64,000 nucleotides of DNA from the NCBI RefSeq assembly GCF_001571775.1, contig NZ_LRVM01000004.1:124001-188000 (forward strand), written 5' to 3'. Positions 45,653 to 54,817 of the stretch are shown one piece after another. Made by a program: the position numbers and the translations under genes. The stretch is from Anaerotignum neopropionicum. GTDB taxonomy: Bacteria; Bacillota; Clostridia; Lachnospirales; Anaerotignaceae. The number at the start of each line of letters is the position of its first letter. Positions within the stretch are counted from its first letter, which is position 1. Below the pieces are notes generated by a model that saw nothing but the letters and a program-made list of their open reading frames with translations, did not search any database and was not told the DNA's origin.

Positions 45653-45861
45653 TAGCTCCTCCTTTTTATGTCTATGGATATAAAATAAGTATATTTTGTT
45701 TTCATAACAACAAAAAAATCAATTATAACGAATTATTTTAAATGAAATATATACATCGACCAGTTTTAAAAGCTTAAATTTTTAAAAATAGCGATATCCC
45801 CATAACACTAGGTTTATCGCTAATGAAAACAAAAATTTAATGAGATGAAAATGTAAAAGTA

Positions 45862-46434
45862 TTATGTTTCGTGATACGTTTGTAAAATACTGTTTGCCAC
45901 CTCGAGTTTACTTTTTCTGCAATCCATAGCATGCTTTTCAATATAGCGATGTGCCTGAGATTCGGTCATTTGCAAATGCTGAATTAAAAGGCATTTTGCT
46001 CGGTGCACAGTTCGTACTTCAGAAAGCTGTTTTTGCAGCTTCTTATTTTTTTCCTGAATTTTTGCAATGCGGCTTTCAAAGGCCATTGCAAATTTCACCG
46101 TACGATCAAATTCTGAACGCTTAAAGGGTTTATACAGTGTAAGAATTCCGTAATCCTCACCGCTGTATTCCTTGATATTCCTGTATGATTCCGGCAATAA
46201 AACAACAACAGCAGCATCCGTTCTTTGTGTCATAAAAATTGCTAAGTCCTGTGCCGATTCACTTGGAAGAGGAGCGTTTATGATAATAAGGGCGGGTGAT
46301 GCACTTGCAATGATTTCTTTTGCCTGCTTACTGTTGGATGCGTACAGAATTTGAGAATCGGAATAGCAGTCCAAAAGACCGACTAAATTTTCTTTTTCGG
46401 TTTCCTTTCCTGCAATAATCATGATCTGATTCAT
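45862..46434 (-). CDS. ANTAR-domain RNA-binding antiterminator with pseudo-receiver
   Basis: A 190-residue protein. The N-terminal half folds like a receiver (IMIIAGKE, ALIIINAPLP, LYKPFK) but lacks the acidic pair and has Asn where the phospho-Asp should be. A coiled coil (about 115-140) leads to a C-terminal ANTAR domain (about 135-190, with CLLIQHLQMTESQAHRYIEKHAMD). ANTAR proteins bind two-hexaloop RNA and stop termination, often in nitrogen or purine genes. It lies downstream of purA on the same strand. Regulation is unlikely to be by phosphorylation. Confidence 0.85.
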   Translation of the reverse strand: MNQIMIIAGKETEKENLVGLLDCYSDSQILYASNSKQAKEIIASASPALIIINAPLPSESAQDLAIFMTQRTDAAVVVLLPESYRNIKEYSGEDYGILTLYKPFKRSEFDRTVKFAMAFESRIAKIQEKNKKLQKQLSEVRTVHRAKCLLIQHLQMTESQAHRYIEKHAMDCRKSKLEVANSILQTYHET

Positions 46435-46464
46435 AAAGCCCCTCCTTGCAATTACAAGTTAAAA

Positions 46465-47739
46465 TTAAAACATAGTAATATAAGCGTCTCTTTGTGCGCC
46501 GACAGAAACATATTTAATCGGGCAGCCAACTGCTTCTTCAATATATTTAATATAAAGAAGTGCTTCCTTGGGCAGTTCGGCAGCACTGCGGCAGTCGCTG
46601 ATGTCACACTTCCAGCCTTTCATTGTTTCAATCACAGGCTCAGCTGTTTTCAAAACAGAAGCGTAAGGGAATTCGGTTACATCTTCGCCGTTAATTTTAT
46701 ATTTTGTACAAACAGGGATTTCATCCAAATAGGATAGAACATCCATTTTTGTTAAGGCAATTTCGTTGCAGCCTTGAACCCGAATGCCGTATTTGCTGGC
46801 AACAACATCAAATGGTCCAACACGACGAGGTCTGCCTGTTGCAGCACCATATTCGCCTCCGGCTTGTCTTAAAGCATCTGCTTCTTCACCAAAGATTTCA
46901 CAAGTAAAGGGGCCTTCGCCTACACAGCTTGAATATGCCTTCATGATACCGATCACACTATCCAATTGTAAATTGGGAACACCGGCACCGATGGGTGCAT
47001 AGGCTGCAATGGTTGAGGAGGAGGAGGTAAAGGGATAAATTCCAAAGTCAATATCTCTTAAAGCTCCAAGCTGCGCCTCAAACATGATTTTCTTTCCTAA
47101 TTTTTCGGCTTCAGTTAAATATAAGCCTGTGTCTATGATATTTTCTTTAAAAGGAGTACCAAACGTATCCAGCCACTGCAAAATTTCTTCGTATTGCACA
47201 GGCGCGGCATGATAAACTCCTTCGATTACCAAATTTTTATAGTTGATCAGGTTTTTCAGTGTTTCGGGGTAGGATTCGGGATGAAGCAAATCCCCCATAC
47301 GCAAACATTTTTTCATGTACTTGTCGCCATAAACAGGAGAAATGCCTCTGCGGGTTGAGCCATATTTAGCATCTCCCAAGCGATCCTCCTCCAAACAGTC
47401 CAAAAGCTTATGATAAGGAAGGCATATGATGGCTTTGTCGCTGATTTTTAAGTTTTCAGCAGTAATTTTTACTCCGGCGCTCTTTAAACGGTCTACTTCG
47501 TGATAGAGATGTTCTAGGTCAATTGCCATACCGTTTCCCATAATGTTTACAACATCTTCTCTTAAAATACCGGAAGGCAGCAAATTTAACACGAATTTCC
47601 CTAAATGGTTAATTACGGTATGCCCTGCATTATTCCCTCCCTGATATCTGCATACGATATCGTATTCTTCTGAAAGCAGGTCAACCATACGACCCTTGCC
47701 TTCATCTCCCCAGTTGATGCCAACGATAGAAGTCAACAT
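46465..47739 (-). CDS. purA: adenylosuccinate synthetase
   Basis: A 424-residue enzyme converting IMP, aspartate and GTP to adenylosuccinate in AMP synthesis. The P-loop region NWGDEGKGR, the substrate motifs NAGHTV and STRRGISP, and the C-terminal GRPRRVGPFD and GCNEIALTKMD are all present. AAGGAGG precedes the ATG. A consensus promoter lies about 65 bp upstream, and the ANTAR gene follows on the same strand. The length is normal. Confidence 0.96.
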   Translation of the reverse strand: MLTSIVGINWGDEGKGRMVDLLSEEYDIVCRYQGGNNAGHTVINHLGKFVLNLLPSGILREDVVNIMGNGMAIDLEHLYHEVDRLKSAGVKITAENLKISDKAIICLPYHKLLDCLEEDRLGDAKYGSTRRGISPVYGDKYMKKCLRMGDLLHPESYPETLKNLINYKNLVIEGVYHAAPVQYEEILQWLDTFGTPFKENIIDTGLYLTEAEKLGKKIMFEAQLGALRDIDFGIYPFTSSSSTIAAYAPIGAGVPNLQLDSVIGIMKAYSSCVGEGPFTCEIFGEEADALRQAGGEYGAATGRPRRVGPFDVVASKYGIRVQGCNEIALTKMDVLSYLDEIPVCTKYKINGEDVTEFPYASVLKTAEPVIETMKGWKCDISDCRSAAELPKEALLYIKYIEEAVGCPIKYVSVGAQRDAYITMF

Positions 47740-47801
47740 GAAGATAGCCTCCTTTGTTTTTGATATAAAAAATAATGATTGATTTTTTGCCTGATATTCA
47801 A

Positions 47802-47830
47802 ATTTTAATAGCGTTTGAAAAGAATGTCAA
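47802..47830 (-). promoter_or_regulatory. purA promoter
   Basis: On the minus strand TTGACA (47830-47825) and TAAAAT (47807-47802) are separated by 17 nt. No purine riboswitch fold was recognised between it and the purA start. Confidence 0.7.
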
Positions 47831-48082
47831 TGGAAAATATGCTGTATTAATATGCTTTTGTTTCGAATTATTAATCATATAAAATTATTGAGGCGTTCGT
47901 TTTGTAAGTGTTCTAACCATAATGGTATACACTTTGCTGGAATTATAGGCATTGTTTGACTGCTATTTGGATATATATAAAAAGAAAAAATTTTGCAATG
48001 CAAAAATATGCAATTTTAAGGGGTTTTATAGAGAATAATTTGCCATAGTAATTTTTTATACCTTCTATTAATAATTGAATGT
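47831..48082. other. gene-free spacer between purA promoter and exonuclease gene
   Basis: A/T-rich sequence without open frames of interest. No repeats or riboswitch seen. Confidence 0.35.
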
Positions 48083-48118
48083 AAAAAGCACCGCTGCAAT
48101 AAAATTTGCCATCGGTGC
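48083..48118 (-). terminator. rho-independent terminator of the exonuclease gene
   Basis: GCACCG (48088-48093) pairs with CGGTGC (48113-48118) with an inner GCA/TGC extension. The A-run at 48083-48087 is the U-tract on the minus strand. Confidence 0.75.
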
Positions 48119-48134
48119 GAAAGTGAAGTCAAGT

Positions 48135-48908
48135 TTAGGTTTTCTTTTTTTCCTTTGCAAGGCCTGAGACGTCAAAAGTATGAGCACGTCCTAAGAAGTA
48201 TGCAATTTTCAACATTTTCTTTTCTTCTGTTGTCAAATCTCTTTCCATTAAATCCGCGATGTGGCGAAGCAAAGCCGAAGTATTTGTGCGAGGAGCCTTT
48301 GGTGTGCGTATTAACAAGGCTGCCGGTTTGAAAACAGAAGGGATAAGTTCTTCGGGATGAACAAGCTCAAAAACCTTTGCTGTATATATGGCATCAAATA
48401 AAGCATCATGAAAGGGTAAATCCACGGTTAAATTCAGCTCGGTGACAGCATTTTTCAGCCCGATTGCCTTACCATCTTCATATTTTAAATAGGTAGAGGC
48501 ATATTTTTGGACATTCAAATATTTATTTGATATGCTGTTTGTATCCAATTTATAATACAAAATGTTTCGGAATAATGATTTAATATCATCAGTGCCCCAA
48601 GTGCAAAGAATGGCATCTTTCTCGCCAATAAAGGAAACAAACCTATCAAAAGCCTCTGGAAAGCTAGGCTGATTTTGTAATTTTTCTTCCGTAATGCCTG
48701 TTATTTTTTCAACAAAAGGATGCAGTCTTGTATAAATTTTAGGTTGAATCGTAACACTAAAAGAATCAATTTGCTGAAAATAACCATTCAGTTTTACAGC
48801 GCCGATTTGAATGATTTCAAAGGGACATTCTGCAACCGGGGCAACGACTTCTCCTGTTTTAAAAGGAAAGGATTGATTGAATTCCAGATCCAAAACGATA
48901 TAATTCAT
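48135..48908 (-). CDS. DEDDh 3'-5' exonuclease (RNase T/KapD-like)
   Basis: A 257-residue protein. Exonuclease motifs: LDLEFNQ (Asp/Glu of ExoI), the ExoII region with CTWGTDDI, and HDALFDAIYTA (His and Asp of ExoIII). An extra C-terminal stretch of about 60 residues contains EEKKMLKIAYFLGRAH. Substrate may be RNA or DNA ends. AGGAGGAG precedes the ATG. The gene is monocistronic with its own terminator. Confidence 0.85.
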   Translation of the reverse strand: MNYIVLDLEFNQSFPFKTGEVVAPVAECPFEIIQIGAVKLNGYFQQIDSFSVTIQPKIYTRLHPFVEKITGITEEKLQNQPSFPEAFDRFVSFIGEKDAILCTWGTDDIKSLFRNILYYKLDTNSISNKYLNVQKYASTYLKYEDGKAIGLKNAVTELNLTVDLPFHDALFDAIYTAKVFELVHPEELIPSVFKPAALLIRTPKAPRTNTSALLRHIADLMERDLTTEEKKMLKIAYFLGRAHTFDVSGLAKEKKKT

Positions 48909-49038
48909 AAAAGCTCCTCCTGTCTTTTCCTAGTATACACTAAATGGCATTTAAATGGAAGAAGCAAAATTTCTTGTATCTGGTATAAGCTAGTGCTAAA
49001 ATAGGATAAGAAATAAACAAAAGCAAAGGAGGCGAAAT

Positions 49039-49290
49039 ATGAAGCTTTATTTTACCGAGGAACAAAAGGAGCAAGAGCTGAATAAAATTTATCTGGAAGA
49101 AGACGAACTTCTTTTGGAGGGTGAGTATATTGAGGGGGAAGGCAGAAACTACATGATTTCAGGGATAGCAACCATTGAAGGAGAGCGGTACCATGAGTTT
49201 GAAGTGGTGTTTGAATTGGCGGAGGATGCTAATGAAGACATTGCGTCAATTATGAATACTGAATGGGAATGGTATGATTTTCACTTTTAA
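49039..49290 (+). CDS. small acidic protein, unknown function
   Basis: An 83-residue, strongly acidic protein (many Glu, few basic residues) with no Cys, signal or membrane segment. AAAGGAGG at perfect spacing supports it. The repeated E-G-E pattern and WEWYDFHF end are distinctive, but I do not recognise a family. It lies 21 bp before the Fe-alcohol dehydrogenase gene and is probably co-transcribed. Confidence 0.7.
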   Translation: MKLYFTEEQKEQELNKIYLEEDELLLEGEYIEGEGRNYMISGIATIEGERYHEFEVVFELAEDANEDIASIMNTEWEWYDFHF

Positions 49291-49311
49291 CGAAGGAGAA
49301 GGAGACAAATT

Positions 49312-50415
49312 ATGGAAAACTTTAAATTTTTTATGCCGGCGGATACTTTTTTTGGACGCGGGTGTGTGTTAGCAAATAAGGAGGCATTTTCCCCCTTGGG
49401 GAGCAAAGCGATGCTGGTTACCGGGCGCGGCTCGGCTAAGAAAAACGGAGCGCAAAAGGATGTTACAAATGCCTTAGATTCTTTGAATATCCCTTGGGTT
49501 TTATTTGATGAAATTGGCGAGAATCCTGATGTGGAAACGGTGGAAAGAGCGGGAAAATTGGCAGTCGCTCAAGAGGTTGATTTTTTGATTGGAATTGGCG
49601 GGGGTTCTCCCATGGATGCAGCAAAGGCGATTGCCGTTTTGGCTGCAAACCCGGAAAAAAGCTGTGATATTTTATTTACAGAAGCAAAGGTCAAGGCGCT
49701 GAATGTTGTGGAAATTCCCACAACGGCAGGAACGGGCTCTGAGGTCACCCAATTTTCCATTTTAACACTCCATGAAAAACGAACCAAAAGTGCCATAATG
49801 CCAAAGATTTTTGCTAAGATTTCTTTTTTGGACCCCAAATATATGGATGCACTTTCGCCGGAAATTACAAATAATACGGCTGTGGATGCCTTAAGCCATT
49901 TAATTGAAAGCTATTTATCGATAAATGCAAATTTCATTAGTGAGAAAATAGTGGAGATGGGGCTTTCCATCTTCAAGGAATGCATTCCAGCCCTAAAAGC
50001 AAGAACCTATACGGCGCAGGATCGTGACAAGCTTATGCTGGCATCCACCTTGGCCGGTGTCGCCATTGCCCAAACGGGTACTTCTATTCCCCATGCTCTT
50101 GGTTATTTTCTAACCTACGAAAAAGAAATACCCCACGGTAGAGCAAATGGATTGGTTACCCAAGCTTATTTGGAGCTGTTTCCCAAGGAGGACAAAAAGG
50201 TTTCACGGCTTTTGCAGTGTCTTGGGATGAAAAATACGGAGGAAATGGGAGCGTTTTTCAAGGATGTTTTAAATACCTCTGAAACCTTTACTGTGGAGGA
50301 AATTTCATATTACACAGAGCGCTCCATGGAAAGCCCACAAAAGCTTGCCACGTTTCCCTACGGGGTTGAGAAAGAGGATATCTTTGAAATTTTTAAAAAA
50401 AGCCTATTGTCATAA
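49312..50415 (+). CDS. iron-containing alcohol dehydrogenase
   Basis: A 367-residue type III alcohol dehydrogenase. The NAD(P)-binding GIGGGSPMDAAKAI, TAGTGSEVTQF and the metal-binding His motif HALGYFLTYEKEIPHGRANGL are clear, with further ligands in NTAVDALSHLIES. It probably reduces an aldehyde, such as butanal or a diol aldehyde, during fermentation. GGAGAAGGAG precedes the ATG. Substrate cannot be fixed. Confidence 0.9.
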   Translation: MENFKFFMPADTFFGRGCVLANKEAFSPLGSKAMLVTGRGSAKKNGAQKDVTNALDSLNIPWVLFDEIGENPDVETVERAGKLAVAQEVDFLIGIGGGSPMDAAKAIAVLAANPEKSCDILFTEAKVKALNVVEIPTTAGTGSEVTQFSILTLHEKRTKSAIMPKIFAKISFLDPKYMDALSPEITNNTAVDALSHLIESYLSINANFISEKIVEMGLSIFKECIPALKARTYTAQDRDKLMLASTLAGVAIAQTGTSIPHALGYFLTYEKEIPHGRANGLVTQAYLELFPKEDKKVSRLLQCLGMKNTEEMGAFFKDVLNTSETFTVEEISYYTERSMESPQKLATFPYGVEKEDIFEIFKKSLLS

Positions 50416-50484
50416 TTGGTAAGGACAAATTTCATATTTTCCCCTTCCCACATAAGCTATTAGAAAAAAGCGGAGGGGGATTTT

Positions 50485-51045
50485 ATGCCTAGAGTATATC
50501 TTAGCCCGTCCTTGCAGGAGTTTAACCTTTTTATAAATGGCGGCACAGAGGAAGAATATGTAAACTTAATTGCAGATGCAATGGAGCCTTATTTATTTGC
50601 ATCTGGAATTGAGTATGCCAGAAATGATCCGAACTTGACACTATCTGAAATGCTTCGAGAGGTGAATAAAGGAGATTTTGATGTATATTTTTCCATCCAT
50701 ACAAATGCAGCTCCGCCTTTTCTGGCGGGCAAGCTGCGGGGGCCTGAGGTTTTTTACTATGCAAAAAATCCTTATGGGAAAGAACTGGCAGAGGGTGTGG
50801 GGAAGAATTTAGGAAAGATTTATCCCAATGCCGAAAGTGTAAAAGTTACGCCGACGATTGCTTTAAAAGAAATATCTCACACAACGGCGCCGGCTGCTTT
50901 AGTGAAATTGGGGTATAACGACACTTTTGCGGATGCAGAGTGGATCAAAGACAATGTTCGTTTGATTGCAAAGGAACTTTCCCGCTCCCTGACTGAGTAT
51001 TTTGCCATTTTTTTTGTAGAGCCGGAGCTGGATGAAATACAATAA
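50485..51045 (+). CDS. Amidase_3-like N-acetylmuramoyl-L-alanine amidase, divergent active site
   Basis: A 186-residue protein with an Amidase_3-like pattern: MPRVYLSPSLQEFN start, central SIHTNAAP (zinc His), then ALVKLGYND. The first zinc His of the DPGHGG motif is absent (SPSLQEF instead), and the catalytic Glu in the (L/V)ExG(F/Y) motif is Lys here. No signal peptide is present. It may be a cytoplasmic or forespore relative, or inactive. CGGAGGGG precedes the ATG. Confidence 0.75.
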   Translation: MPRVYLSPSLQEFNLFINGGTEEEYVNLIADAMEPYLFASGIEYARNDPNLTLSEMLREVNKGDFDVYFSIHTNAAPPFLAGKLRGPEVFYYAKNPYGKELAEGVGKNLGKIYPNAESVKVTPTIALKEISHTTAPAALVKLGYNDTFADAEWIKDNVRLIAKELSRSLTEYFAIFFVEPELDEIQ

Positions 51046-51709
51046 TAGTAGATGCAAAATTGTTAGCCTTTAATAACTATCAACTTTTTTTGTAAGAAAG
51101 ACCTATATTTTTATTCGTAAAAACCCAAGTCAAATGTTGATTAGCCAGATTTCCTGGGCTCGTTGCCTCTTTCGGCATGGGCAACTTTTAAAATGCATTT
51201 CACGGAAGGTTCAACCTTCCGCTGATTACATAGGTATTGTAAATTTATTTTTGACTCAACATTTCTCAGAGTTTTTGGATAAAAAGGCATCAAGGGAAGG
51301 TGCTGATACCATGACTCAAAAAATATTTTGCGACAAAGAATATGTCTACCAAAAAACAAAAAATAATTATCCACAAATCCTGGGTGCGATGGAGGATATT
51401 TCTCGATGGCTTTTTTGGTATGATTTTCTACACATGTTTTGTATGGCTGGAGAATGGGGGCTTCCTCCTTAAGACTTTAGATCGTTTTTTGCCGATGCCT
51501 AAGAAAGTTTATATACTTTTCATCCTTTTTTTGCGGACATAGGCAGGGGCTTTTCTGGACTTAAGATTTGCTTCTTGTGAAATTGGGCAAAAAGGCAGAG
51601 CATACGGCAAAAGGATCTTCATGAAAATAGTTTTTAAGATGAAGACGTTAGAATTTGGAATTTCTCAGCGCTTTATAAAATAATTGTGAAGAAAATAAGG
51701 AGGGGTATC
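51046..51709. other. gene-poor, probably eroded region
   Basis: A 112-codon frame (51134-51472) and a 66-codon frame overlapping its end (51342-51542) lack good ribosome binding sites and known families. They may be pieces of one decayed gene. A 9-bp perfect hairpin (CGGAAGGTT 51203-51211 with AACCTTCCG 51213-51221) and a nearby GTTGCC/GGCAAC pair (51162-51185) suggest mobile-element debris. Confidence 0.35.
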
Positions 51710-52912
51710 ATGATAATTGAAAAAGCATTTTTAAAAACATTATTTAAAAACTTATTTTCTGATCCCTGTAGGATTCGTTTTTGGGATGGAGAGGTTGTAG
51801 AGTATAAAGAAGGCGAAATTAAATTTGAGATTATATTTCATGAACCGATTCATGAGGCCGATATTTTGAACGATCCATGCCTTGCCTTTGGCGAAGGCTA
51901 TATGGATAAAAAAATAGAGATTCATGGCAGTATTGAAGACGTAGTGGAGTCTATCTACAACAACAAAGAAAGTTTTTTGGGTAACAGTGGAAAATATGCG
52001 CATATTATCAGCAAAATTTCAAACAATCTTAAAAAAAGTAAGGAAAATGCTGCGCATCATTATGACATTGGGAATGACTTTTATAAGCTTTGGTTGGATG
52101 AGAGTATGACTTATTCTTGCGCTTATTTTAAAACGCCTCAGGATTCTTTGAGTCAAGCGCAAAAAAATAAGGTCAATCATATTTTGAAAAAACTTGCATT
52201 AAAAGAGGGTGAAACCTTGCTTGATATCGGCTGCGGATGGGGAGAATTAATTCTGAATGCCGCAAAAAAATATAAGGTAAAAGCAATGGGTGTAACGCTA
52301 AGTAAGGAACAATTTTCCAGAGTGAATGAAAGAATTAAAGAAGAAGGTTTAGGTCAGCTTGTTGAGGTTCAGCTTATAGATTACAGAGAAATAAAGGATA
52401 GAAAATTTGATAAAGTGGTTAGTGTTGGGATGATTGAACATGTAGGTAAGGAAAATCTTCATGTGTATTTCTCTAAGGTGAATGACCTGTTGAATAAGGG
52501 TGGGCTATCAATGCTGCATTGTATTACAAGTCAAGAAAATAGGCGAGAAGAGGATAAGGAGGGGGGAACAAATTCTTGGATTAATAAGTATATTTTCCCG
52601 GGTGGATATGTACCCTCTGTTGTTGAATTAGTTTCTCAAATTGCAGCGCAAAATTTATGCCTAATTGATGTGGAGGATTTTAGAAGACATTATTGGAAAA
52701 CACTGGAAAAATGGATTGAAAACTTTGAAAATGCATTGCCGGAAATTAGTAAAATGAAGGATGAAACCTTCATACGAATGTGGAGGTTATATTTAAATGC
52801 GTGTGCGGCATCCTTTCATTGTGGGAACATTTATATTCATCAATTTATATTTACGAAAGGCGTAAATAACGAATTGCCGTGGACGAGAGAATACATATTT
52901 CAAGAAAATTAA
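51710..52912 (+). CDS. cfa: cyclopropane-fatty-acyl-phospholipid synthase
   Basis: A 400-residue enzyme that transfers a methylene group from S-adenosylmethionine to unsaturated lipid chains. Family motifs: AHHYDIGNDFYKLWLDESMTYSCAYF (of which HYDIGNDFY is the core), the SAM-binding LDIGCGWGE, and a VGMIEHVG segment. The frame opens at 51686, but ATG 51710 follows AAGGAGGGG. It is monocistronic; the terminator follows about 240 bp later. Membrane stress protection is the known role. Confidence 0.93.
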   Translation: MIIEKAFLKTLFKNLFSDPCRIRFWDGEVVEYKEGEIKFEIIFHEPIHEADILNDPCLAFGEGYMDKKIEIHGSIEDVVESIYNNKESFLGNSGKYAHIISKISNNLKKSKENAAHHYDIGNDFYKLWLDESMTYSCAYFKTPQDSLSQAQKNKVNHILKKLALKEGETLLDIGCGWGELILNAAKKYKVKAMGVTLSKEQFSRVNERIKEEGLGQLVEVQLIDYREIKDRKFDKVVSVGMIEHVGKENLHVYFSKVNDLLNKGGLSMLHCITSQENRREEDKEGGTNSWINKYIFPGGYVPSVVELVSQIAAQNLCLIDVEDFRRHYWKTLEKWIENFENALPEISKMKDETFIRMWRLYLNACAASFHCGNIYIHQFIFTKGVNNELPWTREYIFQEN

Positions 52913-53149
52913 TTACCAAAGAAATTGAGGATGAATGGATTCAATGGGGTGTGCCAAACCGCATGAAGTCTTAAAAAGCTGTTTGTGGGTTTTTGAATTT
53001 AGAAAACGCAGATGTATTTTGCGCCACATCTATTCTCCTTGCCAATGAAAAATATCCTTCATTAACTACGCGTTCTCCATGAAATCTACCCTTTTTTAGA
53101 GATAACCGCTAAAATTGTTAGTATCATTAATGTTGGGCGGTCTAAATTA
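52913..53149. other. gene-free tail after cfa
   Basis: Short out-of-frame peptides such as EDEWIQWGVPNR hint at an eroded gene, but nothing can be assigned. Confidence 0.3.
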
Positions 53150-53196
53150 AAAAAAGTTGAAATGTTAAGCGTGAGAACATTTCAACTTTTTTATTT
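53150..53196 (+). terminator. rho-independent terminator (probably cfa)
   Basis: A 14-bp perfect stem (AAAGTTGAAATGTT 53153-53166 with AACATTTCAACTTT 53176-53189) is followed by a T-run. The A-run on the other side could make it bidirectional. Confidence 0.85.
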
Positions 53197-53231
53197 TTTA
53201 AGGAATCTCATAGTGTTTACGTTTTCCAAAT

Positions 53232-53259
53232 AAAAAAACCCCCCGCGAAAAATGCGAGG
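53232..53259 (-). terminator. rho-independent terminator of the GDSL gene
   Basis: On the minus strand CCTCGC pairs with GCGGGG (one G-U) around an ATTTTT loop, followed by seven U. Confidence 0.75.
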
Positions 53260-53326
53260 AAGAAAGAGTTTAAATAATGATAGATGTTATGCACCACATG
53301 CCATTAAAAAATATCAGTAAGAATTA

Positions 53327-53956
53327 TTATTTTGTAAAGCTGGCTATGGCATCTCGAATCATTGGATACAATAGGGCATAGCCTGCATTGCTTAGGTGAA
53401 TGCCATCAAACTGAAAGAAGTCTTCGTAGGCTTCTTGTTTTTTTGCCCAAACAGCTGAAAAAAAGTCAACCAAAGGACAATCATATTCCAAGGCAATCTT
53501 TTTTACTGCCTCTGCATAAAGCATCACACGATCCGTAGTAGTAAAAGGGAAAAAGTCAGTATCCACCACGGGTGGAGGCGTAATGAAAATGGGTAAGGTT
53601 TTCCCATTATTAAATTTTTTATCATGTTGCAAAGAAAGTACAAGTTCAGTAATGGAACGCAAATTTTTTTCATATTCTGTTAAAGGAAGGTAATAGCCTT
53701 CGACCAGGGAACAATCGTTGGAGCCAAAAAAGATGGTAACAATTTGCGGATGAAACATGAGAACATCTCTTTCAATGCGTTCTAATGCATCTTTGGTTGT
53801 ATCGCCATTGACGCCTTTGTTGAGGACGCGCCATTTTGGGAAGTCTTTCTTTAAGCAGGCTGGAAAAGGGATATGATCTAAAACACCATATCCGTAAGTA
53901 AGGCTATCTCCAAAAGCAATAATTGTAAAAGGCTCCATAAAACTACTCTCTTTCAT
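53327..53956 (-). CDS. SGNH/GDSL-family hydrolase
   Basis: A 209-residue esterase-like protein. Block I FGDSLTYGYG carries the catalytic Ser, block III has FGSNDCS and block V DGIHLSNAGY has the Asp/His pair. Likely a cytoplasmic esterase or acyl hydrolase; substrate unknown. Its first ATG (53956) overlaps the stop of the LytTR gene (ATGA), suggesting coupled translation; ATG 53938, preceded by GAGAG, is an alternative start six codons in. Confidence 0.87.
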   Translation of the reverse strand: MKESSFMEPFTIIAFGDSLTYGYGVLDHIPFPACLKKDFPKWRVLNKGVNGDTTKDALERIERDVLMFHPQIVTIFFGSNDCSLVEGYYLPLTEYEKNLRSITELVLSLQHDKKFNNGKTLPIFITPPPVVDTDFFPFTTTDRVMLYAEAVKKIALEYDCPLVDFFSAVWAKKQEAYEDFFQFDGIHLSNAGYALLYPMIRDAIASFTK

Positions 53957-54708
53957 TCAAATTTTTTTGAGGATAATTCATTATCTATGCCTGGAAAAAA
54001 TGGCAAAAGGGACTTTTTATGACTTCTGCTGGCAAAGGCTTCTTTGTCCGAATTGAAGAAAAAAATCCCCCACGGCTCCTTTGATTTATCAATATAGGAA
54101 ACATTATCCAAATTAACAATAAAAGAGCGATGCGTTTGTACAAAGTTATTTCCTGGAATTATGCTTCGCACTTGGTATAGCGGACTGGGGACATAAATTA
54201 CTTCTTTTTTAAGATGAATAATGGATTTTTTCATTGCACTTTCGATATAAAGAATTTCGTTGTAAGGAAGATTATAGAGACACTTAGATGTATTAATCTG
54301 ACAAAACTTGCGGTCGGCAAAGTGTATTTTTTTGTACATGCCCACATAGTAATGTAACAGACTACTTAATGCGTTTCTCTTTTTGTCATCAAAGGGCAAA
54401 AGGAAACACTCGCAAGAACGCCAATGAACAAAGGCTGTAATAAGGTATTCAATTTTGGTTGAAAAAAGCAATATGGGTGTGTGTTGGTGTTGCTCATGAT
54501 TTCTCAATGTAAAAATTACACTGCGCACCTGCATAATTTCTTTATCAAAACTAAAAAAGAAGCAGTCATATTCATGTTGTTCAAAAAGAGCGAACCATTC
54601 TTCTCTTGTACTGGCACAAGAAACATTAATTTCACCGCATTGATCACAAAAATCGAATAATAATTTTTGCGTGGGTGCATCAAAAAAGCCTAGCAAAACC
54701 GAAAACAT
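53953..54708 (-). CDS. LytTR-family DNA-binding regulator with pseudo-receiver
   Basis: A 251-residue protein. Residues about 1-115 resemble a receiver fold but lack the acidic pair and have no clear phospho-Asp (CFFFSFDKE at that position). The C-terminal LytTR domain (about 135-240) has NEILYIESAMKKSIIHL, TVQTHRSFIVNLDNV-like sequence (FVQTHRSFIVNL) and the ending RSHKKSLLPFF. ATG 54708 follows GAGAGGTG; ATG 54723 overlaps that site. It is divergent from spoIIIAA and operonic with the GDSL gene. Confidence 0.85.
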   Translation of the reverse strand: MFSVLLGFFDAPTQKLLFDFCDQCGEINVSCASTREEWFALFEQHEYDCFFFSFDKEIMQVRSVIFTLRNHEQHQHTPILLFSTKIEYLITAFVHWRSCECFLLPFDDKKRNALSSLLHYYVGMYKKIHFADRKFCQINTSKCLYNLPYNEILYIESAMKKSIIHLKKEVIYVPSPLYQVRSIIPGNNFVQTHRSFIVNLDNVSYIDKSKEPWGIFFFNSDKEAFASRSHKKSLLPFFPGIDNELSSKKFE

Positions 54709-54817
54709 TTTGGCACCTCTCATAAATTATTTTAACATAACTATATCACAAAGCATGAATAAAAAAAAGAATAATTTGCACTGAATTTGAAACAAATGGT
54801 AGAAAGTTGGTGAAAAG

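Noticed and set aside
47740-48134. Purine riboswitch upstream of purA
   Set aside because: None of the conserved purine aptamer loops or closing stems is visible; only a promoter and a convergent terminator are.
51134-51542. Two adjoining frames upstream of cfa as real genes
   Set aside because: They overlap in different frames, lack ribosome binding sites and match nothing I recognise; treated as debris.
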